From Chaetorhynchus papuensis (Eukaryota; Chordata; Aves; Passeriformes; Rhipiduridae), in contig VWYX01000391.1 in assembly GCA_013396525.1 (NCBI GenBank), positions 186,001-250,000 on the forward strand: a DNA stretch of 64,000 nucleotides. Reading direction: 5' to 3'. Below the pieces are notes generated by a model. That model was not told the DNA's origin, searched no databases, and was given only the letters and a program-made list of their open reading frames with translations. Shown piece after piece: positions 49,670 through 61,605 of the stretch (within the stretch, counting starts at the first letter, position 1; every line of letters begins with the position of its first letter). The position numbers were made by a program, and so were the translations under genes.

Positions 49670-52497
49670 CAATGAATAAATACATTTTGCTTGCAGGACC
49701 AGAATGAAATATCTTTCCTAGAATGTAATAGAGCTTGTGCAGGGAGAGACTTTTAACAAGTTGAGTTATTTTAATATGTATGCAAATCCCTAAATCCACT
49801 GTGCTTTCTAGCCTTATAAAAGGAGATAGACTTTACAGATATTCCAACCAATTAGTACAGATATGGGTCAAACATGTGAACCTGCAAGACAGCTGCAGGA
49901 AAAATCGGGATTACATGTACTGTAAGGCTTATCCAAGTTAATGGCTTTGTCAGAGGGAGAGCGAGTTGAAGATTGGGTTAGACATAAAACAGATCAACTC
50001 TATTAATCTAATTTAAAGGTTTTCAGAGGAAATAGAGGAACACTGATGGATTTTTTAGTAGGATACCAAACCTAAATCCCTTCCAATCCACCCCTGTTAT
50101 CTTAGGCTCAGTTTTTAAAAATTATTCAGCTGACTTTGGGTAGGTTTGATGATTTTGTCCTATCTTCAAAGTATCTCTATTTTATAAAATTCCTAAGATC
50201 TGCTTCCATAAACAGATAAACTGGTGATGTTCCCTACAGGGAATATACACTGATCTATTGTTAAAAGTTGGGTTTTTAATGAAACTATATAAATTGGCAT
50301 TTCCCTAGGAGCTGAGATTTCATAGGCTCAATACAGAAAGGAGACAAAACAACTTTGTAAAGCTGTGTAGTGTGAGGAAATAAAGTGTTTTCCCTCCTGT
50401 TATTCTGCAAAATTACCTTATACAAAGTATTTTAGTATCCTCACCTGCTAGCTTAGAATAAGGGAGGTACAGATACATTCTAGAAGTGAGATCCTTGGTA
50501 GCTTGGGTTTACTGAGGGTGAAGTGCTGTTACTGCTACAGTGGTTGGTTCCACTCCAAATGTGTGTTTTTATGTGGAGGTAGTGAAGGCAATCAGCCTGT
50601 GATCCTTGCAGTTATCAGTGTTGATTTACTGGGGTTTCCTTCGGGGTTGTCCTTTCTTTTCTTTGCTTGTTTCAGGGACTCATAGGTGACTATTTTCAGG
50701 CCAGTCTAAATAAAGCAACCAGCCTCCCTCTGGTGAAGAGTGAAGCAAAGATGTGTATGAGAATTCAAACAGGACAGAGCAAGGGGCTGGGAGCTCCTAT
50801 CTGGAGTTTAAGCCCAGACTCAGAAGCCCAAAGCCAATAATGGCTGTGCTCTGCCCCTGCCATGCCAAAGTCAGTGCTTAGGTCTGCCCTGAAATGCCCT
50901 CTCCAGCCTAACCACTTAAGCCTGGAGGTAGCTGGGCTTAGCTTTGGCCAGCTTGTTCACACAGCAAGGTCTCATTAAGCTGTAAATTACATAAGCAAAG
51001 TTTCCTGGTTCCCTATTTTAAGGAATACTTTTCTAAGCAAAATTAATACCTCCATTTGCAAGGGATGAGGTCAACTTAGATATGGAACAAAAGACTGCTT
51101 TCAAGAGCACTTTAGCTCCATTAAGTGAGACACAGTAATAGACTAGGAAAAGCTTATGAATGATTTTCCAGTTGCATTCCTCTCCCTGTCACATTTTCTC
51201 TGCCAAACCTGTGATTCTCAGAAGAGGTCTTTACTGACAAGAATCAAGTCCCACTGCAAATGACAACTGCGTTTTCTCGATTTCATTAGCGTCTCCAGCC
51301 AGCCAGCAAAACTGGCCACTTTGTACTTTGTCATAGTCTTGGAAACTAATTTAATACTGCCCTGTGAAATGACCTCTTACTAGAATGTACTGTATAACTG
51401 GCATGGCACATGGATTTTCCATCCCAGATATGGCAGAGATCATATAATCATAGAGGAAATAGTGAGAGTAATGTCATGTCAGTCACGAAGGAGGTTATTT
51501 TAACTCATGCCAAAAATGCTTTGTGTCTCTAATAGAGAGGAGCGTTTTCTTTCTCCTTGTACATAAAAGAATCATTGGTTTAAAAGGAATCAGGTATACA
51601 CACCCACTGTTCATCAGTTGTCACCTCATCACAGGGTGAAAATTAGTTTTAGCAGCTCACTCGAACTGGGTGGAGGGCAGGCTGCAAGGATTTGGAAAAG
51701 ACAGGGAAAGTAAAACACATAAAGGCATTAAGAGACAATATACAGGGCCCCAATTGCAGTTCAGCTTGGGAAAGGTGCTGCTGCTTGAGGGAAGCAGGTT
51801 TGCAGTGGTAAATGGCAAAGTGGGTCAGGAAACAGATGCTTGATTCATCCCTACATTTCCAGAGAAATCCTGAAGCTGGCTTGAAACCTCTTAAAATTTC
51901 ATTTTGTTTTCCTGAATACAGTGTTGAAATGCAGCATTCATCTAAAATGTTATCACTGTTATACAACTGTATCACAGTTATATCACTGATACAAAGAGAT
52001 AGCAGGGGGATTTAACTGGAACTCTGTAGACTGAGAAAAAGATAATTAGGCAGTAGTGTGAATATTTTAAATAATCTCTTTAAGATTTGCCATGTATGTG
52101 AAAATGAAGGGGGTTTTAGACTTGCTAGAGGCTGATTATTTGAATATCTCATGATTGAGTGTCATCAATAATATATATATTACTCAGTATTTTTATATAA
52201 AATAGAATAATATAAAATAGACTATTATTTACCTTTCTGGACAAGTTTTCAATAAAATCCTGAAAAACTATGAATCAAGCATCTGTCTTACTTGCTGTCT
52301 TTTTAATTTGGTGTTATAAAGGCAGAGAGGAAATAGTCCATGCCTATTATCTATTCTCCTGGTGGAAAGGAAAAACCTCATGTCAGGGTCACTGTGCTGT
52401 GCACAACAGGTGACTGCACATGTCTAAGGTCCTGTAATGTTAATTCTGTATTGTTCCCAAATCAATCCTAGACTAAAATATCAATGTATCTTTTCAG

Positions 52498-52802
52498 ATG
52501 TTGCAGACTCACTGTGGGTTTGCACTCTATAAAGGACAACTTAACAAGTTATTCCAGTCAAAGGGAGAACTGCTGCACTTCTCCAGTCACTGCTACTTCG
52601 TGGATCCTCCCAACAGGTGTTACCTTGTTGTAAAAATATGCATTTTATTAAATAAGCATTTCTCACAGGGTGTGTTGTACTTTCTAAAAGGTCAAAGCAG
52701 TGAGGACGCAGGTCTCAGTGAAATGCCAGTCATCATTTCTGTGAAAGCTTTGCTGATAAACACGTGTGTGAGTGTGCACTTACCACTGAAGGAGAGAAAG
52801 CT
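52498..52802 (+). other. Open frame with splice-like flanks (weak exon candidate)
   Basis: A 145-codon frame starts at 52498 directly after an acceptor-like TATCTTTTCAG and runs to 52935. Within it a strong donor-like CTG/GTAAGT occurs at about 52802, so a roughly 305-base internal exon is possible. The predicted peptide is cysteine-, leucine- and lysine-rich. It matches no family I know and has no signal peptide or clear domain. Frames this long are expected by chance in 64 kb of AT-rich DNA, and an acceptor- and donor-like pair is also common. An lncRNA exon or no gene at all is at least as likely. Confidence 0.15.
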
Positions 52803-53340
52803 GGTAAGTGGAATCAAACCTCAAAATATTCCAAAGTTTAAGAAGCAGACGTGTAAAGCCTGTCCTAATGATATCATTTGTACTAGAAAAGAGAATGAGG
52901 TAGGTAATAATAATAACAACTTTCTCTCCACTTGAAAAATGAGGTCTTAATGTCAGTGAAATAAATGCTAACTGATGAAGCCAGGATCACAAGTATTTTC
53001 ATAGATTAATAATAGAAACTTAAAATCACTTTAGAATGTTTACCATTAATGTAGATAGCAGCAAGGCAATAAAAGGAAGTACTTAGCAATTCTTTCCTAT
53101 AAGCATGTAAAGGAGTATTGATCAGCTGTCCAGGTATTATCTGTGATTTTGCATTAGCTTGTCTGATCCTATGTTTCATTACAGCAAATTTTAACCCCAG
53201 GGCACTGGGGTATTGGGAACTACTGGTACTTGACAGGGGAAGGGAGGGGGAAAAAGGAAAGCACAATATATCTTCTGTGAGCTTTAGGAAGCAGAAAATT
53301 CTGACTGTAGACTACAGAACAGTAATATAATTGCATCTGG

Positions 53341-53356
53341 AAAAAAAAAAAAAAAA
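53341..53356. repeat. A16 homopolymer
   Basis: Sixteen consecutive A residues. The upstream sequence does not resemble a known cDNA, so a processed-pseudogene tail is not supported. Confidence 0.9.
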
Positions 53357-55137
53357 GGCCTGAAATTGTTCAATGTGTTCTATTCCCTTCAAATACAGTT
53401 ACAAGGTTGATGGCATCCAATAGAGTTTGATTCGCACTGAAAGGCAGTAGACCCACACTTCTAAATCACCCAAGTGCTTTTGAACGTCTCCACTCCTGTG
53501 ATTACGGATTTCCCAGTGATCTGCGTGAGGCTTCACAAGAATTTAACTTTTTGAGCAGAGGGCGAGTCGGGCGAGCAGGATTTACAAACAGGTGAACTCC
53601 CTTCAGACGAGATTAGAGTACTTTGCTGGCAAGAGCTGAAGAAGTGAGAGATCCCACCCACACCCACCTTTTGTTATGTGCTGCTGTATCTGCCCTGAGG
53701 GGCAGAGTCGGGGAGCAGCTGCTGAGGGAATCAGCAACAAGTACTGGCACAAACAGAACTGGCATTTCAGGCTCTTTTGTGCTGCTTACCACACGTACTT
53801 GGAATTTGGTAAAGCAGAGACTTTTACTGACTGAACGAGGTAATGGAAACGATTCACGCTCACGGTGCGCAAGAATCCAAACTGGGTGAAACCTGACAAC
53901 TAAGCCAAAATTCACCTTGATGATTCCACAAAAAGGAAGGGCTTCTGTGTAGGAATAAAGGATTCAACTGGACACAACTCTTGAGACTACCTGGAAAGTG
54001 TTAGAAATATCTACCTGATGAATTTCTGGAGAGAGTTGCTTTTCCACTGAATTAGGTTTCCTGATGTCTTCTTGCACTTCTAACTAGAAGCAGATGCTGG
54101 GGAAGACAGCACAGGGAAAGCAAAAAGAGAGCTGGAGTGAGCCTTGCCAAAGGTTCATAAAGGTTGAGGTCATTTATATAAAAGCAACATTTTTGACACA
54201 CCCGTGAAGTGCTCAAAGTCTTTATATTTGTCCAGGTCTGATCATCTCCACTGTTGTTACAACAAAAGAGCTGAGATGATGCAGAACACACACACCAGTG
54301 TGTGATTTATGTGAGCAAGGGGATCATTGAAAGCAAGACATTTAGGGGTTATTTTCTTTCATTTTGCTAAAACCACAAATGGGCTCAGTAAAATATTTCA
54401 GTTTATGGGTACATATCACAGATGCTTCATCTGGCTGTAGTTTACAGAGAATCATACAAACAATATGGGGAAATGAGCATTTTCTTCTTTTTGTTATTTT
54501 TCCCAAGGAAATATCAACTCAGACTTTGATTAAGGCCTAGACATCCTCACCTTCTTCCTGGGAAAGCCCCTTCAGCCACTGGTAGCTATTGCTTTCAGGT
54601 CTCAAGACTCGAACATTATTAAGTGTACTGTACTCTAAAAAACTTCTTAAAACCCACCACACACATTTAAGCCTTTAAAAAAAGGTTATGCTAAAAGTAT
54701 AAATATAACATTGATTGTTAGACTACACTATATTTTTTCATGGCATTTGCTATACCTTGTGCAGTTTAGTTAACCTTTCCCTTATTCAGAGAAAAGCTTT
54801 TGTTCGGACTTAGCATCATTTAACTAGCCTTTACTAATAATTCTGTGTTACAAACCCTTCTTCTTTATTTTAATCCACAGAGAATGCAAAAGTAAATGTT
54901 ACCAGAGTCAGAATGTGTGATGAATAGTCTGTGATACTACAAAGCCCTGGAAATAGGCAGTTTACTCCTTTCAGATCCTTTCTTCCTGTAACTCTGGGTT
55001 GGGGAGAATTTCATGCCTCCCCTAACCCACAGTAATTCTGCTGGGGATTGAACCTTCTTATGGACACCCAGAAAGGCAGGGTGGTGTTCACTCTTCAGCT
55101 CTCTCTGCTCCTTAAGACCACTGGCAATTTGGTAGGC

Positions 55138-55154
55138 TTTTTTTTTTTTTTTTT
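55138..55154. repeat. T17 homopolymer
   Basis: Seventeen consecutive T residues leading into a TCTCTTC pyrimidine tract. Could be a poly-A tail on the minus strand, but no retroposed body is recognised downstream. Confidence 0.9.
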
Positions 55155-58100
55155 CTCTTCTTAAAGCTTTAAAAAATTATCAAATCAGTTTTGGTAAGAG
55201 TAAGAATGTGGTGTACACCAGATGTTTCTGTGACATCTTGATCACAAGTCCCTTTCACAGTTAGGTGTCCTTCAAGACTGCACAGAATCTCAGCATTGTG
55301 CTGGAACTGTGAGGAGTTTCCCTGTGAAGCAGAACTGATGCTTTAAGTCCTTCATCACGTTTAGGAAAATTTAGGGGGAAAGTGAGTGCATCAACTTTCG
55401 TTACCACACTTTCACATGAGTAGCTGGCACTCTAATAGGAATTTACTGTAACTTCAGCATGTGGTGGTCTGGTTTCTTCACACAGTGCCCAGATATACAG
55501 CAAAATAAACTCTGGAAGAGAAGAAACATTCATTCCAAGGATTCATTATAAATATTTAACAAATATGGAAAAGGATAAATAATTGATTTAAGAGGTGAAA
55601 CAAACACATTTTCTCACACAACAGCCTTTAAACTGTCAAAAGTATGGCACTGAGACCTTGACCTCAGGTTCTTAGCTTCTCACAGCAGAGGGTAGATGAT
55701 TACTGGAGGTTGGAATATAGTCACACTTAGGGTGGAAACTAGGTCAGAAATGTCATAATTCAGAGGTCTGGATATGGGTCAGCTGTCTAATTGCTGCCAG
55801 ACTGGGTCTTCATGTCCCAGACAGCCCCTCCCCGCTGTGCTGCAGACGAGGGGGTGCAGTCACTCATCTTCACAGACCCTGCCCAAGCTGCCCTGTGCAT
55901 TACCTGTTCTCAGCAAAGTAAGGTCTGGACCAAGCTGGATTTAGAGCACTGTATTTTAGGATGTGAGACTTCTCTCTCTTGCCTACACACTGCTGTCACC
56001 TAGAGCTCAGGAGCACCTGCTTATCTCCTCAAGACCTGACTCAGCATGCCTAGTGTGTCTTAATACACTGAAATTCCGAACACAGAAAGCACAGATGTCA
56101 GCAGAGTTTCATTCTAAAATGCTAACTGAGGAGCTGTGAGTACACTTCTGTGGCATAACCAGCCAGCAAAGTGGTGGATGTGGATATGTATATGAGCCTC
56201 TTGCAGGCCTCCTAGAGCTTAACCCATGGTTTCTATTGCTCAAGAGAGCATCATATCCTGTAGTCTAAGGACAGCTCAGGGATCTAGGGATTTGTGGCCT
56301 GCCTTCTGGTAGCAGAAAAGGTGTCTGTTTCTGTTAGACTTGAAGAACAATCTTTGCACAGACCAGACTCCTGGTCTTTCCACAGAGGTGGAATTCAGAC
56401 TGTGATAACATCTGGCCTTTACCTCACCCCACTAAAATGTGAAAATCACCAGCGCCGGTTTATCCTGAGGGACCTGACTCTGATTGCTCTCTGAAGCAGT
56501 TTGTGGTGCTGTAACTACAACATTGTCAAAGCCTGAGCTGGTATCTCTGCAGTGGTTTGATGCACCTTTTGAGGCTGGCACAAGCTGCTGCCTTGTGCTC
56601 TAATTAGCTTCAATGAGAAGCTAATTTGACCATAATTATCAAAGCGTTGTCTTCGCAATCTGAAGAGCAGGACACGCTCTTGGCTTCCACACCAACTTTC
56701 AGATTTGATCACTCCCTACCTACCTGGGGGCCTCACTTTAACAATGTACCAGGAAATGGAGTAAAGTAGTTGATAGTGCATAGATTGTATATTCAGCTGT
56801 TTAATATGCTCAAGTCTCTCTTCAGGAAGGTCCATAGCATTGCACTTCCACAGTCTTGAACGCTACTCCCTGCGAGTGCCTCAAGGTGAAGGTGGCATTT
56901 GAATTTTACTGTAAATATACCTTTTTCCCTGAGGCCTAATGTGTGTACCAAAACCTGTGGGTGCAGAACCAGAATTGAAAACCAAACCCCAACAAGATGA
57001 TTCTCAGATCCCAAACAATTTGCAGAGCCAGAGATTGGATACAGTCCGAGGTAACTCATAGGTCTCATAGGTGACCCTGCTGTGAGCCAGAGCCTGACAG
57101 AGATCTCCTGAAAAGTCCTTTCCCACCTGAATTGTTCTTGTGAGTCTAAATAGGTTTGCCATGGGATCCCCGAGATATGGCAAATATTTACTTGTCAGAA
57201 CCAGTTTCAGATTTACTTTTCAGAGTGGAGCTGCACTTCAAGGAGGTGCTGTCCTTTCCCTAAGTATAATTTCCCTATGTCAGCAGATCACTGGGCAACT
57301 GAAATAATCATCTTCTACTTTCAATTAAATTCTAATCTGTTCAGTTCTCTCCTCTGGAATACAACTCAGTCACAAACTGAAATGAAAAGAAAATATGGGG
57401 AAACACCATTCAGTGGTGGCACAGAAGAGCAATATACTGAGCCTCCTAATCCTTCCCCCTCCTTCTCCAGGGAGCTGTTAAAAGATCAAGGCATAGAACC
57501 CCTACAAAATAAACAAGCACTACAGATTTTGCAGTAGGTGGGACCATCTGGACCCAGATAATGTCACCCTAAACAATCTGCCATCCAGTTGTAACTGGGA
57601 AGGAGATAGAAGCATTTTGTGACTCAGAGCTAAAAGGCTGAGATGACAGTGTGGCTTGACTCCCTGATCCCAGCACAGAAAATAATTCTTATCTATTATT
57701 TTATTATTCCAGATAATGCCACTGGATGTGGCCAAGCACCATCCCCTCTCTTCACATTATCTGAATTGTGCCATGTACTTGAAAAGTGCCAGCTGAAATA
57801 ATAGCTGTGTGCTGGCTTTCTCTGCTCTATTTCTGCAGACCACAGTCCAGCTTGTTCCTTGGTGTTCCTGTAGACCACTGGAATGGTCAGCACACAGTAC
57901 TTTGTGTCTCATGATTTGTTCCAGCAACAGGACACGGATGGACCTGCTCGTGCCCTGTGAAAATCCCTCTCTCTTTCTAGCAGAACTAAACACACAACCC
58001 TGAATAAGCCCAAGATGGAGTTGTGAATGCACAGTGAAGCAAAGCAGAACAGTTCTCAGCACCCAGCCACGAACATGATCCAGTCCCATACAGCTGGTAG

Positions 58101-60958
58101 CACCTTCTGATTTTCTATTCTTAAAATACTCTTTTAAAGTGCTGCAGTCATAAGGGTTTCTTTTAAAGGGCAGATAAAGTCACTGCTGAACATTCAAGCA
58201 GGAAGCCATAGGAGTATTACCAGGACTGAGGCTTGCTCACACCCTGGCGTTTTAAGACCAATTTTGAAAATGTTCTGAGCAACATTAGGAAATAATGCTT
58301 AACTTTCTGTGCAAGAACTGTCTTGTTGGTGTCATTAAGTTTTACCACACATAAATTATTACCAATTAGGGACTAAAGCTGCTTCAAACCCCCCAGAATC
58401 CTGACTGACTAGTGGGAAGGCAGGCAATTCATTTGCAGCAACAATAGAAATACCATAGGATTTATGTGGTACCTTGCTGCACTAGTCTTTCAATTGTGTG
58501 ATTCATAGTCAGAATTAAAAATCATAAAAGAACACAGAAAGGCAGAGAACAATGCCAGATATTCATCTGCTGTCAACTGATGTCAATGCACTGTGTTTCC
58601 TGCTATGAGGTAGTGCTACATGAAGATAGGAATGTTTGTAGCAGACCCACAAAATCAATGTATTATGTGAACCTGGACTGTTTCAGGTTGCAGGTCATTT
58701 GTTTCTCAGATTCTGTGTGGGTGTTTTTGGGCACAAATTAGAGATTCCAAGGCTTACTGGTATAAAGTATTCTGAAAGGAATGGGGAAGCGTGAATGCCT
58801 TTGCAAGATCTTCCTGGTTGCTGCTTAGATTATATTGCTTTGATAAAAAAAAAATAATACTTAGGCCATAATGGGGAAAGCAATTCCAAAGATATTATTA
58901 TAAAAAGATAATACTTTTACCCTAAGAGAAATGGTGATATTAGATGAAGACAGGAGGTAAAAACAGCAGGTGTCAAATCTATAGCAAACAAAAAAGATAA
59001 AACAGTAAGCGAAGAATTGAAATAAGGGCTTCATTATATTCGGATTGCAAGGGTGAAAATTTCCTTCTCTTGCACAGTCTCAAGAAAAAGTCCAGTCTAA
59101 TAAGCTTCCCAGCTAATCACCAAGGCACATTTCACTGCTTCTACCTTCTCCATTCGCTTTTACAGTGTTCCAGCTCAAGGGTTGTTGAAAATGTACACGA
59201 TTACCTACTTGGTTATCTGCTCTAGCACTGATTGGATCCAGTCAGTAAAGCTTTGACTGTACTCATGGTTAGAGAGTTACAGATGCCTCTGTGCCTGGGT
59301 TGCTGCACTCCATGTGTGTGCAGGCACACAAAGGGTGCAAAGAAGAAAAAGCCAAGTGATACTTTGAAATAAAACAGAGAGATCACAGCAGTCGTGTGCA
59401 TGTCCTGTCTCTTCTCTACTCTCCACTTCCTCTTTGCATTCAGGGATCCATACTCCCCTGGATTCTTATTTTAAGATGATAAACACATAATTGTTTGCAA
59501 GCTTTGCAACTTTTTATTTCTACACTGCCCCCTGCAATTTTAAACCCATTATTATTTTTACTTTAAAGATATGCTAATTTATTTTTAACAAATAAAAGGT
59601 AAGGAGAAAAAATACTGTTTCACCTCAGACTAGTTAGAACTTGCACTATCTATCCCTGTGAGGATGTTCCCTCTGTTTCATTGCACATACCACAGGCACT
59701 AGGAGATGCAGTACCTCTGTTTTCAGTTCTCCAGCTGTCACTAGGGAAGAAACTATCTCCAGGTTCCTCTGGCAGGTGCACTAATTTCAGGGTCACAGAA
59801 TCATACTAGAGGTCTTTTACCCTGCCTTTTTTCCCTGTGAATACTAAAGGCTTCAGAAGAAGGAGGAGACACAGTCTGTTCAAGATCCTGCAGCAATTCC
59901 ATGGGAGTGGTGTCTGGGGAGGCAGGAGAACAGGTTTATGTCCTTATCTGCAATCAAAGAGCTACAATATTGTATAACTATTTCATAAATTGGTTATCAG
60001 GTTAGGACAGGGGCTATAATTCTTTCGTCTTCTTGCTGTGTTATCTTCTTTATGAAGTTCCAAAGGGGACAGTCTGTAATCAAGGATGCTTAGGGTTTAA
60101 TGGCTGAATGTTTGAGCCCAGGGGCAAAAATAGATGTTGTTTGTGCGTGTATCTCTGTAGATATAAAATTTAAGTTTTCCTGGTCGGTGCTTTGGTCAGA
60201 ATTAATTTCAGTTGGCAGCTGACCATCAGCTGGACAGACTTAGGCCTGAAAGTTTTAGGAACTCTTAGGTGCCTAAGTGTTTTGAAAGATCTATGTTTAA
60301 AGAAAAACTCATTATTAGCTCATTTGATTCTTTAAGAACCTAAGTATGTTAGAAACTATTTTTGAGCTTACTCTGAAGCTTTCTTCAGTTGTTTTCTGCA
60401 GCTCTTGCTGGTAAGGACTAATCCAGACCACAACGGTTATTCTTTCTTCCCATCACAGATATTCCCTCTTATTGATTCAGTTTGTATTAAAGGATAATTA
60501 CCAGGTGAATTTGTAGTTTAATCATTTATTGTTTGCTTTCTGTTCCTGTCACATAAACATTTATTTTTTGCATTTTGAGGCATTTCTCAGAAATACCAAA
60601 ACATTTTTATCTGAAACTTGGAAGGCAGAATTTTTTTCCTTTTGAATTTGGAGCACCAGGTAGGTCGAGCATCTAAATACCTACGGAGTTTAGCTGACAG
60701 GACCACAGCAAGCACTGATAAATAAGGAAGCTGCATTATCTTATTGCACCATCTCTGAGATACTGACACAGTCCAAACCACACTGTTTGTGCAAGATCAA
60801 GGTCTAAGACATGAAATATTTGTGTAATACCTGAAAACTTGTGAACAGCCACTTGAGCCTGCACATCCAGGCTTGCCTATTTGTTGTTTTTCCATTGTTG
60901 TTCCTCAGACACAACTCACCCCTAAGCAAAAATCTAGAATGTTGCATAATATTTAATG

Positions 60959-60984
60959 TAAGTAATTGATATAAGTAATTGACA
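60959..60984. repeat. 13-base tandem duplication
   Basis: TAAGTAATTGATA is followed directly by TAAGTAATTGACA, one mismatch apart, and then by a partial third copy TAAATAAT. Confidence 0.85.
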
Positions 60985-61439
60985 TAAATAATCCTTTCAT
61001 TTTTCCAAAAATAAGATATAATTAAAAATGGAAATATCTGGGCTGTTGTGCTGCTGCTTTGGTGAAGTGTTTCCTCCTTTTTCAGGTACAAGAAAGATAA
61101 TACAACTGTTTCCAGCCCTTCAGGGATTGGATTTAGTCCAAGCTTATGAAAGATGCAGAGCATAATCTTAGACAAAACACTTCCTAAATTTGTCTTTTTG
61201 CTAAAATTAGGCCACCTAGAAGATTAAAAGCTTTCTTCTTTTTTTCTGCCTTAAAAAAAAAAACATAATTACACCCTAATTTAAAACTCTAATTGAGTGT
61301 ACTTGTATTGGTGAGATGTTCTTTTTCCCTTTAGGGACAGTATTCCTATCAGTCACACAAGCTGTCTAATCATTTCCTGGTCCATCCATTTCCCCACCCT
61401 AACACCTCCATTATAAATGAGGAAATTAAAGCATCTCTC

Positions 61440-61452
61440 TTTTTTTTTTTTT
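61440..61452. repeat. T13 homopolymer
   Basis: Thirteen consecutive T residues. The preceding AAATGAGGAAATTAAAGCA faintly resembles reverse-complemented MIR wording, too short to call. Confidence 0.85.
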
Positions 61453-61514
61453 AGAGTATCTCAATTATATCCTCATAAATTCAGCAACTGAACATTTCAG
61501 TTGAAATAGTAAGC

Positions 61515-61605
61515 CACGTCTTCAGCCAGTGTAAGTTATCATTGCTCGGCTGATTTCAATGAACAAAAGATAACTTGCATCAGCTGAGACTCTGACCCGT
61601 GAAAA
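61515..61605. mobile_element. Ancient palindromic (MITE-like) repeat, second copy
   Basis: The left arm CAGCCAGTGTAAGTTATC (61523-61540) and the reverse complement of the right arm (61569-61586, CAGCTGATGCAAGTTATC) agree at 14 of 18 positions. The spacer contains CATTGCTC and CTGATTTCAATG, and the copy ends GCATCAGCTGAGACTCTGACC. The arm-spacer-arm plan and wording match the element at 10533, here with better preserved arms. It fits an old palindromic repeat widespread in reptile and bird genomes. No coding capacity. Family name not assigned. Confidence 0.6.

Larger units (their letters stand above)
45612..52497. other. Non-coding unique DNA with small duplications
   Basis: No gene recognised. 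Inside lie a homeodomain-motif-rich block (45935-46060), an A13 run (46963-46975), a cluster of GTGACAC words (46809-46924), a 55-base-spaced direct repeat (48878-48952) and an exact 16-base duplication (49638-49669). The 108-codon minus-strand frame at 51649-51975 has no recognised domain. The AT dinucleotide-rich part near 52166-52230 is simple sequence. Confidence 0.65.
52936..61514. other. Non-coding unique DNA with homopolymer tracts
   Basis: No gene recognised. Opposed 100- and 88-codon frames at 53613-53915 occupy the same slightly GC-rich patch and cancel each other as evidence. The 123-codon minus-strand frame at 60804-61175 has no domain. Long A/T runs at 53341, 55138, 61253 and 61440 and a 13-base tandem duplication at 60959 are the main structures. 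A TAAT-rich patch at about 58300-58380 could be conserved non-coding DNA. Confidence 0.65.

Noticed and set aside
51431..51465. ATCATATAATCATAGAG as a CR1 terminus
   Set aside because: Only a short chance match to the CR1 tail wording, with no CR1 body next to it.
53341..53356. A16 run as the poly-A tail of a processed pseudogene
   Set aside because: The sequence upstream resembles no known transcript, and no target-site duplication is visible.
53613..53915. Opposed 100- and 88-codon frames as a gene pair
   Set aside because: They occupy the same bases on opposite strands in a slightly GC-rich patch, where stops are rarer by composition.
60804..61175. 123-codon minus-strand frame
   Set aside because: No recognised domain or splice signals. 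Expected by chance.
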